Assembly (NCBI RefSeq): GCF_021172045.1
Contig: NZ_CP087164.1
Coordinates: 124,001-188,000, forward strand
DNA: 64,000 bases
Direction of reading: 5' to 3'
Source of the DNA: Capillimicrobium parvum
GTDB taxonomy: Bacteria > Actinomycetota > Thermoleophilia > Solirubrobacterales > Solirubrobacteraceae
Below, piece after piece: positions 8,970-16,250 of this stretch. The position numbers and the translations under genes are program-made. The notes below the pieces were generated by a model. It did not search any database. It saw only the letters and a program-made list of their open reading frames with translations, and was not told the origin of the DNA. Each line of letters opens with the position of its first letter. The stretch's first letter is position 1.

Positions 8970-9117
8970 GCCCCGGTGGTCGGACGCACGCGGGGCGACT
9001 TGAGCCCCGTGCCCGCCGTTGCCGTCGCCCCAGGGCAGGAGGATCCGAGGGGGCTCGGCTCCGGCGACAGCGGCCAGCTTCGGACCTTGATCGAAGCAGG
9101 ACCGCCGTATCCACCCG

Positions 9118-9123
9118 TAGAAT
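9118..9123 (+). promoter_or_regulatory. -10 box of a probable leaderless transcript
   Basis: TAGAAT sits 8 bases before the GTG at 9132, with no Shine-Dalgarno sequence, as in actinobacterial leaderless genes. I see no clear -35 element. It lies in the 162-base gap between the divergent operon start (8969) and the dehydratase gene. Confidence 0.5.
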
Positions 9124-9131
9124 CATCGCCC

Positions 9132-11072
9132 GTGCGCCGCGTTCGATCGGCGACCGTCCCCCTGCACCGCCATTCGATCCCGCAGATCCTGGTCGATGGG
9201 GTGCTGGTCGCACTCTCCTATTGGCTGGCCTTCTGGCTGCGCTTCGACAACGGCATCAGCCCGCCGTACGAGGAGCTGCTGCGCGACACGCTGCCCTGGG
9301 TCGTGGGCGGCTCGCTGGTCGTCTTCGTCGTCTCGCGCATGTACGGGAAGTGGTGGCGCTACGCCGGCCAGCGCGACCTGCTCGTCGTCGTGCGCTCCGT
9401 CGTGCTCGTCACGCTCGCGCTCGTCGCCGCGGTCGCCGTCCTGCACCCGGTGACGCGCCCGACCACGGAGGGCGACGTCTCCGTCGGCCTGCCCTCGAGC
9501 GTCATCGCGCTGTTCATGCTCATCGCGATCGCGCTCATGTGCGGGGTGCGCCTCCTCGCCCGGATGCTGCACGAGCGCCCGCGCGGCTTCCGTGCGCGGG
9601 CGGACGCGCGCACGGTGCTGATCGTCGGCGCCGGCGACGGCGGCCGGCTGGTGCTGCGCGAGATCCTGCGCAACCGCGACCTGGGCCTCAACCCGGTCGG
9701 CTTCGTCGACGACGACCCGACGAAGCGCCGCATCCGCGTCGAGGGCGTGCCCGTCCTGGGCAACACGCAGGAGGAGTTCCCGCGCGTGCTCGACGAGGTC
9801 GAGCCCGACGAGGTCATCATCGCGATCCCCTCGGCTCCGGGCACGCTGCGCGGGCGGGTCGTGGGCGCCTGCCGGCGGCGCGGCATCCCGATCCGCACGC
9901 TGCCGACGGTCTTCGAGCTGCTGCAGGGCGGCGGCTCGACGTACGTGCGCCAGGTGCGCGACGTCCAAGTCGAGGACGTGCTCGGGCGCGAGCCGGTGCG
10001 CTTCGAGATCGACCGCGTCGGCCGCTACCTCGACGGCGAGGTGGTGCTCGTCACCGGCGCCGGCGGCTCGATCGGCGCGGAGCTCTGCCGCCAGATCGCC
10101 CGCGTCGCGCCGCGCAAGCTGATCCTGCTCGACCATGCCGAGGACAACCTCTTCCGCATCCAGCGCGAGCTCGAGGACGACCGCCACGTGCACCCCTCGA
10201 CGCTGGCCGCGGTGCTCGCGGACTGCAAGGAGGAGGAGCGCATGCGGGAGGTGTTCGGCGAGCACCACCCGACGATCGTCTTCCACGCCGCCGCCTACAA
10301 GCACGTGGGCCTCATGGAGCTCAACCCGGTCGAGGCGGTGCGCAACAACGCGCTCGCGACGCGCGTGATGGCGCGCGTGGGCGGCGACCTCGGCGTGCGC
10401 ACCTTCGTTCTCGTCTCCACCGACAAGGCGGTCACCCCGGCGACCGTGATGGGCGCGTCGAAGGCGCTGGCGGAGTGGGCGGTCGAGGAGGCCGGCGCGC
10501 GCTATCCGGGCACGAGCTTCGCCACCGTGCGCTTCGGCAACGTGCTCGGCTCGTCGGGCAGCGTCGTGCCGATCTTCCGCGCGCAGATCGCCAAGGGCGG
10601 CCCGGTGACGATCACCGACCCGGCGATGACCCGGTACTTCATGACGATCCCGGAGGCGGTGCAGCTCGTCATCCGCTCGGGCTCGCTGGCGAAGGGCGGC
10701 GAGGTCTTCGTGCTCGAGATGGGCGACCCGGTGTCGATCATGCAGCTCGCCCGCGACATGATCGAGCTGTCGGGGCTGCGTCCGGAGGAGGACATCGCGA
10801 TCGAGGTCGTCGGGCGGCGGCCCGGCGAGAAGGTCCACGAGGACCTGTTCAACCCGTACGAGCGGCCGCAGGCCACGCCGGCCGAGAAGATCCAGATCGC
10901 CGAGCGCGAGCCGCTGGCCCCCGAGGTCGTCCACGCGATGTTCGCCGAGATCGGGCTGCTGGTGCTCGAGGGCGACGCGGCCGGCCTCGCGCGCAAGGTC
11001 ACGGAGCTCTCGGCCCTGCGGTCGGGCTCCCACGTCGACGCCGCCGCGGTTTCCGTAGACCCTCGGGCTTAG
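9132..11072 (+). CDS. WbpM/CapD/FlaA1-type membrane nucleotide-sugar 4,6-dehydratase
   Basis: 646-residue polysaccharide-biosynthesis protein. About four hydrophobic segments fill the first 145 residues (ILVDGVLVALSYWLAFWLRF, WVVGGSLVVFVV and others). A CoA-binding-like Rossmann region follows (VLIVGAGDGGRLVLREIL), then the catalytic SDR domain: VTGAGGSIGAELCRQI, FHAAAYKHV, VSTDKAV and VMGASKALAEW. The MxxxK in place of YxxxK is characteristic of UDP-GlcNAc 4,6-dehydratases such as WbpM and PglF. It probably makes UDP-4-keto-6-deoxy-GlcNAc at the inner membrane face. GTG 9132 was chosen because it precedes the first membrane segment and follows a leaderless -10 box. Confidence 0.9.
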   Translation: MRRVRSATVPLHRHSIPQILVDGVLVALSYWLAFWLRFDNGISPPYEELLRDTLPWVVGGSLVVFVVSRMYGKWWRYAGQRDLLVVVRSVVLVTLALVAAVAVLHPVTRPTTEGDVSVGLPSSVIALFMLIAIALMCGVRLLARMLHERPRGFRARADARTVLIVGAGDGGRLVLREILRNRDLGLNPVGFVDDDPTKRRIRVEGVPVLGNTQEEFPRVLDEVEPDEVIIAIPSAPGTLRGRVVGACRRRGIPIRTLPTVFELLQGGGSTYVRQVRDVQVEDVLGREPVRFEIDRVGRYLDGEVVLVTGAGGSIGAELCRQIARVAPRKLILLDHAEDNLFRIQRELEDDRHVHPSTLAAVLADCKEEERMREVFGEHHPTIVFHAAAYKHVGLMELNPVEAVRNNALATRVMARVGGDLGVRTFVLVSTDKAVTPATVMGASKALAEWAVEEAGARYPGTSFATVRFGNVLGSSGSVVPIFRAQIAKGGPVTITDPAMTRYFMTIPEAVQLVIRSGSLAKGGEVFVLEMGDPVSIMQLARDMIELSGLRPEEDIAIEVVGRRPGEKVHEDLFNPYERPQATPAEKIQIAEREPLAPEVVHAMFAEIGLLVLEGDAAGLARKVTELSALRSGSHVDAAAVSVDPRA

Positions 11073-11091
11073 GGAGAACCCACGAGCGCTT

Positions 11092-11315
11092 GCCTCCTGG
11101 CGACAGGGTGCGGTGGTGCACCCTTCACCGCGCTGGTCGCCGTCGGCACCCCTGGTGAACCCTCGGGGGCCCGCCTCCTGGCGACAGGGTGCGGTGGTGC
11201 ACCCTTCACCGCGCTGGTCGCCGTCGGCACCCCTGGTGAACCCTCGGGGGCCCGCCTCCTGGCGACAGGGTGCGGTGGTGCACCCTTCACCGCGCTGGTC
11301 GCCGTCGGCACCCCT
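11092..11315. repeat. 81-bp tandem repeat, 2.8 copies, ending at a -10 box
   Basis: Units begin at 11092, 11173 and 11254, each with GCCTCCTGGCGACAGGGTGC; the third is cut after 62 bases. Between 11072 and 11091 there is a degenerate end of a further copy. Every unit holds AGGGTGC-GGTGGT-GCACCCT (first at 11105-11124), a 7-bp stem with a 6-base loop. The period is 27 codons, so both strands stay open across it, but I see no convincing start or protein. The last repeated base, T11315, is the first base of TAGACT, the likely -10 box of the next gene. Confidence 0.95.
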
Positions 11316-11320
11316 AGACT
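11315..11320 (+). promoter_or_regulatory. -10 box at the edge of the 81-bp array
   Basis: TAGACT lies 10 bases before the ATG at 11331 with no Shine-Dalgarno sequence. It forms exactly where the third repeat copy diverges from the consensus, so the array provides all the upstream promoter sequence. Confidence 0.45.
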
Positions 11321-11330
11321 CACGGCGTTC

Positions 11331-12725
11331 ATGGCCGTCGCCCCCCTGACCGCCGCCTTCGGCATCCCGAGCCAGGTCGAGTCGATCGGAGCAGTCGCCG
11401 GACTCGCCGCCATCCTCGGACTCGCGGTGCTGTCCATGCTCTACTTCGCGCAGGCGCGCGAGCTCAAGCGCCTGCGCGAGTGGGCCGGGCGCGGGCCGGA
11501 GCGGGCGGCCGAGCTGCAGGAGCGCGTGAGCAGCAGCCCCGTTCCACGGCGACCGCCCGCCGCGCAGGCGCGCGGCGCCGTCTCGCCCGCGACGCCCGCG
11601 GGTCAGGCCGTCCAGGGCCAGGTCCCGGGCGCCGCCGCCCCGCGCCCGGCGACCGGCAGCGCCGCCGCGGCCGCGGCCGGAGCGACCGCCGCCACCGCCG
11701 CCCCGGGCCAGCCCGCTACGGCGCCCAACGGCCAGACGGGCGCGCCCGGGGCCCCCGCGGCGCCGTCCGGGCCCGGCGCGCCGGTGCAGCCCGCCCAGGC
11801 GCCCCCGGCGGGCCAGCCCGGCCAGCCCAGTCCCGCCGCTCCGGGCCAGCGTGGCCAGCCCGCTCCCGTCGCTCCGGGCCAGCCCGGCCAGCCCGCTCCC
11901 GCCGCTCCCGGCCAGCCCGGCACCGATCAGCCCACCACCGCATCCCCGGCGGCCCGCCCGGCCACGCCCGCCCCGGGTCAGCCCGCGCAACCCGCCCAGC
12001 CGGTGCGGCCCGCCACGGCCGGCGCCCCCGCGCCCGCCTCGACGGCGGCCCGCAGCGCCGTGCCCGGCGCCCGCACGGCCGCCGGTGCTGCCGGCGCCGC
12101 GGCCCCCGGCGCGCGCGCTGCCGGCCGGCCCCGGGCGGCCGCGCCCCTGCGCACCGGCACGCCCTCGGCCACCGTCCCACCACGGCGAGGCGGGGGCGCA
12201 GGCACCGGCGGCGGCGACGACGGCGACGGCCGCTCGCGCCGGGGCCTGCTGCTGATCGGCGGCGCGTTGATCGCCGTGATCGTCGCGGTCGTCTTCGCCA
12301 TCACCCAGCTCGGCGGCGGCAGCGACGGCAATAGCAGCGGCGGGACGCAGGCGAGCACGCAGACCGGCAACGCCATCGCCCCCACGCGCACGACCCAGCC
12401 GGCGAGCCAGGCGTCCGACAGTTCGCGCGCGAAGACCGTCGTCGGCGTGCTGAACGGCACGACGGTGCCGGGGCTGGCCCGCTCGGTCGCCGACAAGCTC
12501 GAGGCGCGCAAGTACCGCATCGGGACGGTCACGAACGCGCCGGACCAGCAGCGCTCCGCCACCCAGGTGGCCTACCAGCCCGGCAGCGTCCGCATGGCCC
12601 GCGACGTCGCTCGCATCATCGACGTCGGGTCCGACGCCGTCGTGCCCATCGACGAGGTGACGTCGGCCACCGCGGGCCCCGATGCGCTCGTCGTCGTGAC
12701 CGTCGGCTCCGACCAGTCCCGGTAG
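11331..12725 (+). CDS. Membrane protein with proline/alanine-rich linker and LytR_C domain
   Basis: 464 residues. A membrane segment near residues 20-40 (AVAGLAAILGLAVLSMLYFA) is followed by a charged stretch, about 250 residues of low-complexity Pro/Ala/Gly/Gln with GQPGQPAP-like repeats, a second membrane segment (LLLIGGALIAVIVAVVFAI, about 305-323), and a C-terminal domain starting KTVVGVLNGTTVPGLARSVADKLEARKY that matches the LytR/CpsA/Psr C-terminal domain. Such proteins sit at the cell envelope, sometimes near wall-polymer ligases. No LCP catalytic domain is present. ATG 11331 follows the 81-bp repeat array. Confidence 0.75.
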   Translation: MAVAPLTAAFGIPSQVESIGAVAGLAAILGLAVLSMLYFAQARELKRLREWAGRGPERAAELQERVSSSPVPRRPPAAQARGAVSPATPAGQAVQGQVPGAAAPRPATGSAAAAAAGATAATAAPGQPATAPNGQTGAPGAPAAPSGPGAPVQPAQAPPAGQPGQPSPAAPGQRGQPAPVAPGQPGQPAPAAPGQPGTDQPTTASPAARPATPAPGQPAQPAQPVRPATAGAPAPASTAARSAVPGARTAAGAAGAAAPGARAAGRPRAAAPLRTGTPSATVPPRRGGGAGTGGGDDGDGRSRRGLLLIGGALIAVIVAVVFAITQLGGGSDGNSSGGTQASTQTGNAIAPTRTTQPASQASDSSRAKTVVGVLNGTTVPGLARSVADKLEARKYRIGTVTNAPDQQRSATQVAYQPGSVRMARDVARIIDVGSDAVVPIDEVTSATAGPDALVVVTVGSDQSR

Positions 12726-12899
12726 CCGTGGCCCGTCCCGCAAGCATCGACCTGAGATTCGGGCCGTCCATCATCGCCATGCGGCGTCCTCGGCCACTCG
12801 AGATCCCGGATTGCATCGGGCCTGCGTCCTGGCCTGGCGGCGCTGCGGACCTGCCGTTCAAGTCGATGGCCACGAGACGAACCACTTGACTGCCGCCCC

Positions 12900-13655
12900 A
12901 TGACCTCCGGCCCGCTCGAGCTGCCCCGCCGCAGCGCGAAGCCCCGGTCGACCGGCATCACCCACGTCCTCGACCGCGGCCTCTCCCTACGCCAGATCGA
13001 CGACCTCGTCGAGGTCTGCGGCGACAGCGTCGACATCGTGAAGCTCGGCTGGGGGACAGCGCTGGCCACCGGCAACCTCCAGCCGAAGCTCGACCGGCTG
13101 CGGTCGCACGGCATCACGGCCGTCCTCGGCGGGACGCTCACCGAGCTCGCCATCCGCCAGGGCCGGGTGGACGGGCTCGTCGCCTGGCTGCACGAGCTGG
13201 GCCTCGAGCACGTCGAGGTCTCCGATGGCACGATCTCGCTCGATCCCGAGGAGAAGCGAGGGCTCATCGCCCGTTTGGCGAAGGAGTTCACCGTGCTCAG
13301 CGAAGTGGGATCCAAGGACGCCGAGGAGATCATGGCCCCGTACCGGTGGGTCGAGCAGATCGAAGCCGAGCTCGCGGCCGGGGCGTGGAAGGTCATCGCC
13401 GAGGCCCGGGAGACCGGCACGGCCGGCATCTACCGCCCGGACGGCGAGGTGCGCAAGGGGCTGATCGACGAGATCGCCCACGCGATCGACCCGGCGAAGC
13501 TGCTGTTCGAGGCGCCGCGCAAGGACCAGCAGGTGTTCTTCCTGCGCCGCTTCGGGCCGGACGTCAACCTCGGCAACATCGCTCCGGACGAGGTGCTCTC
13601 GCTGGAGACGCTGCGCCTCGGGCTGCGCTCGGACACGATGGAGCTGGGCGGATGA
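12900..13655 (+). CDS. comA: Phosphosulfolactate synthase (ComA family)
   Basis: 251-residue TIM-barrel enzyme expected to add sulfite to phosphoenolpyruvate to give (2R)-phospho-3-sulfolactate, first step towards sulfolactate or coenzyme M. Seen: GITHVLDRGLSLRQIDDL, DIVKLGWGTAL, VLGGTLTELAIRQ, HVEVSDGTISL, VLSEVGSKD, KVIAEARETGTAGIY and NLGNIAPDEVLSLETLRLGLRSDT, motifs in ComA order and spacing. Some bacterial and plant homologues of this family have no proven activity, so the reaction is probable, not certain. Its stop overlaps the start of a histidine phosphatase (ATGA). No comB, comC or other sulfonate gene is visible. Confidence 0.85.
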   Translation: MTSGPLELPRRSAKPRSTGITHVLDRGLSLRQIDDLVEVCGDSVDIVKLGWGTALATGNLQPKLDRLRSHGITAVLGGTLTELAIRQGRVDGLVAWLHELGLEHVEVSDGTISLDPEEKRGLIARLAKEFTVLSEVGSKDAEEIMAPYRWVEQIEAELAAGAWKVIAEARETGTAGIYRPDGEVRKGLIDEIAHAIDPAKLLFEAPRKDQQVFFLRRFGPDVNLGNIAPDEVLSLETLRLGLRSDTMELGG

Positions 13656-14188
13656 TCCTGTTGGCGCGCCACGGCGAGACGCCGTACAACGCCGAGCGCC
13701 GCTTCCAGGGCCAGGGCGACGTGGCGCTCAACGCCCGCGGCCTCGAGCAGGCCCGCGAGCTCGCCCAGCTCGCCGTGCAGGAGCCGCTCGCGGCGCTGTA
13801 CGCGAGCCCGATCCGTCGCGCCCGCGAGACCGCGGAGATCGTCGCCGAGGCCGTCGGGCTCGAGCCGCGCTTCGACCCGCGCTTCGCCGAGACGGACGTC
13901 GGCGACTGGCAGGACCTGCTGTTCGATGACGTCGAGCGCGAGCATCCGGACCTGTGGGCGGCCTGGCAGGCCGGCGGCGCGTGGAGGTTCCCGGGCGGCG
14001 AGTCCCTCGCAGAGCAGCAGGAGCGCGTGATCGCCGGGCTCGTCGACGTCACGCAGCGCGGCGAGCTGCCGGCGCTCGTCGTCTGCCACCGGGGCTCGAT
14101 CCGCGTCGCCCTCTGCCACACCCGCAACGAGGGCCTGGAGGCGTTCCAGCAGATCGCGATCCCGAACGGGGCCCTGATCCGGCTGTGA
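13652..14188 (+). CDS. Histidine phosphatase family protein coupled to comA
   Basis: 178-residue phosphoglycerate-mutase-like phosphatase. ILLARHGETPYNAERRFQGQGD holds the RHGE motif with the phospho-accepting histidine; ALYASPIRRARETAEI, ETDVGDWQDL and LVVCHRGSIRVAL (second catalytic histidine) complete the active site. It starts inside the comA stop (ATGA), so the two are made together. The known phosphosulfolactate phosphatase, ComB, is a different fold; this protein could replace it and release sulfolactate. That role is inferred only from coupling. Confidence 0.85.
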   Translation: MILLARHGETPYNAERRFQGQGDVALNARGLEQARELAQLAVQEPLAALYASPIRRARETAEIVAEAVGLEPRFDPRFAETDVGDWQDLLFDDVEREHPDLWAAWQAGGAWRFPGGESLAEQQERVIAGLVDVTQRGELPALVVCHRGSIRVALCHTRNEGLEAFQQIAIPNGALIRL

Positions 14189-14206
14189 GCCATGCCGGCC
14201 CCGTTC

Positions 14207-14449
14207 GGCGGCCCGTCGTCGTGAGACCCTGCGGGTCCTCACACTCGAGCGTCGCGTCCCTCGGCGGCCCGTCGTCGTGAGACCCTGCGGGTCCTCACAC
14301 TCGAGCGTCGCGTCCCTCGGCGGCCCGTCGTCGTGAGACCCTGCGGGTCCTCACACTCGAGCGTCGCGTCCCTCGGCGGCCCGTCGTCGTGAGACCCTGC
14401 GGGTCCTCACACTCGAGCGTCGCGTCCCTCGGCGGCCCGTCGTCGTGAG
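14207..14449. repeat. 56-bp tandem repeat, 4.3 copies, ending in a start codon
   Basis: Units begin at 14207, 14263, 14319, 14375 and 14431, each opening GGCGGCCCGTCGTCGTGAG; spacing is exactly 56 bases with almost no divergence. Each full unit contains GTGAGACCC-TGC-GGGTCCTCAC, a stem of nine pairs with one bulged C. The fifth copy is cut after GTCGTGAG, and its GTG is the start codon at 14445. The array fills nearly all of the 256 bases between 14188 and 14445. Because 56 is not a multiple of 3 a coding role is unlikely. Confidence 0.95.
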
Positions 14450-16250
14450 CACGACCCGCCTGCGGGTGGGGGTGTTCGTCCTCCTTGTCCTGGCCACGTT
14501 CGGCGCGTTCTTCGTCGTGCAGCGCATCAAGCGCGAGCCGGCCGACGTGCGCTTCGCCCGCATCACGCCGCTGTTCTCGCCGAACGGCGACGGCCGCCTG
14601 GAGCGCGCCCGCGTGAGCTTCCAGCTGCGCACGGCGGACACGATCTCGCTGCGCGTGATCGACCGGGCCGGCGACGTCGTGCGGACGCTGATCGCCGACC
14701 GGCGTGTACCCGCCGGCACGCGGGTGCGGGCGCTCTGGAACGGGCGTGACGACGCGGGCCGCGTCATGCCCGACGGCGTCTACCGCTACCGGGTCACGCT
14801 GCAGGACCAGGGCCGCGCGGTCCCGCTGCCGCGCGGGGTGCGCATCGACACGAAGCCGCCGCGCCCGCGCGTCCAGCGCATCGGCGGCGACAACCGCGGC
14901 CCTGACATCCTGCCCCGGCCCGACGGGCGCCCGGTGACGATCCGCTTCTACAACCCCGCGCGCAACCAGCCGACCGAGCTCATGGTCTACCGCACGAACC
15001 CCGGCACGGCGATGGTGTTCCGCACGGTCGTCCCGGGCGGGCGGCGCTCGTTCGTCTACGACGGCCGCGACGCCGCCGGCCGGCCGCTGACCCCCGGCAC
15101 GTACGTCGTGGCGCTGCGCACGCGCGATCTGGCCGGCAACGCCGGCACGGCGCCCGGGCGCCTGCCGCCGAAGGCCCAGTACGGCCAGCGCCTGTCCGGC
15201 CATGGCGGCATCACCGTTCGCGACCTCGCGGCGCAGCCGCCGCTCGAGCCGACGATCACCGAGTCCGCGGCGACCTTCGGCGTCGACGCCCGCGGGCGGA
15301 ACTTCGCCTGGTCGGTGCGTCGCGCCGGCACCGGCCGGCCGTACCGCGAGGGCCGCCCCCGCACCCTGCCCGTCGTGAAGATCGACGCGCCGAAGACCCC
15401 CGATTCCGGCCTGTACCTCTTCGAGGCGCATACGCGCGACCACCAGACGCAAGTCCCGTTCCCCGTCCAGGCGGTGAAGACCCAGAAGGTGCTCGTCGTG
15501 CTGCCGGCGATCACCTGGCAGGGCACGAACCCGGTGGACGACGACGGCGACGGCTGGCCCAACACGCTCACGGACGGGCTGCCGGTGCGCCGCGAGCGCG
15601 TCTTCGCCAACGGCCTGCCCGAGGACCTCGTCCAGCGCGTCGCCCCGCTGCTCATCCACCTCGACCGCACCGGCCTGCGCTACGACCTCACGACCGACCT
15701 GGGCCTGGCGACGAACGAGGGCCCCCGGCTCGAGGGCCATACCGGCGTCGTGCTCGCCGGCGACATGCGCTGGCTGCCGGCCGCACAGCAGCGCGCGCTG
15801 CGGCGCTTCGTGCGCAACGGCGGCAAGGTCGCCACGTTCGGCATCGACTCGCTGCGCCGCCAGGTCCGCGTCACGCCGAACCGCCTCGTCGACCCCACCG
15901 CGCCCGCCCGCACCGACGCGTTCGGCGCGACGCTGCGCCCGCTCGTCCGGGCCCCCGGCACGACGCTGACGATCTTCAACGACGAGATCGACCTGTTCGC
16001 CGGCAACGTGTTCGGCGGCACCGGCGTCTTCTCCGGCTACGACAGCTACGAGGAGACGGAGTCGGTCGGCGCCGGCGCGAAGGTCGTGGCGAGCGCGGTC
16101 ACCGAGTCCGGGCGCAAGGTGGTCGTCGCGGAGCGCCTCGGCAAGGGGCTGATCATCCGGTTCGGGCTGCCGCAGCTGCCGCAGCGGCTCGGCCGGCCGG
16201 GCAACGAGAGCGAGCTGGTGCGGAGGACATGGACGCTGCTCTCCCAGTGA
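14445..16250 (+). CDS. Membrane-anchored extracellular protein with FlgD-Ig-like domains
   Basis: 601 residues. One N-terminal anchor (VGVFVLLVLATFGAFFVV), then ITPLFSPNGDGRLERA, a hallmark of FlgD_ig-type beta domains, with a second such module ending GRDAAGRPLTPGTYVVALRTRDLAGNAG. The remaining part, including VLVVLPAITWQGTNPVDDDGDGWPNTL and GGKVATFGIDSLRR, resembles the N,N-dimethylformamidase-beta-like region of some actinobacterial surface proteins. The GTG start at 14445 lies in the last copy of the 56-bp repeat; no Shine-Dalgarno is visible. It overlaps the O-antigen ligase gene by 22 bases, so a role at the surface alongside exported glycan is plausible. Confidence 0.75.
   Translation: MSTTRLRVGVFVLLVLATFGAFFVVQRIKREPADVRFARITPLFSPNGDGRLERARVSFQLRTADTISLRVIDRAGDVVRTLIADRRVPAGTRVRALWNGRDDAGRVMPDGVYRYRVTLQDQGRAVPLPRGVRIDTKPPRPRVQRIGGDNRGPDILPRPDGRPVTIRFYNPARNQPTELMVYRTNPGTAMVFRTVVPGGRRSFVYDGRDAAGRPLTPGTYVVALRTRDLAGNAGTAPGRLPPKAQYGQRLSGHGGITVRDLAAQPPLEPTITESAATFGVDARGRNFAWSVRRAGTGRPYREGRPRTLPVVKIDAPKTPDSGLYLFEAHTRDHQTQVPFPVQAVKTQKVLVVLPAITWQGTNPVDDDGDGWPNTLTDGLPVRRERVFANGLPEDLVQRVAPLLIHLDRTGLRYDLTTDLGLATNEGPRLEGHTGVVLAGDMRWLPAAQQRALRRFVRNGGKVATFGIDSLRRQVRVTPNRLVDPTAPARTDAFGATLRPLVRAPGTTLTIFNDEIDLFAGNVFGGTGVFSGYDSYEETESVGAGAKVVASAVTESGRKVVVAERLGKGLIIRFGLPQLPQRLGRPGNESELVRRTWTLLSQ

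Noticed and set aside
8526-11072. A complete dTDP-sugar pathway from glucose-1-phosphate
   Set aside because: No RmlA or RmlB is in the window, and the dehydratase at 9132 has the UDP-GlcNAc-type MxxxK active site.
9123-12743. 1206-codon open frame on the minus strand
   Set aside because: It is antisense to the dehydratase and LytR_C genes, has low-complexity Arg/His/Asp content and no family motif; long antisense frames are usual at this GC level.
11092-14449. Tandem arrays as CRISPR loci
   Set aside because: Units are directly adjacent with no variable spacers, periods are 81 and 56 bases, and no cas gene is present.
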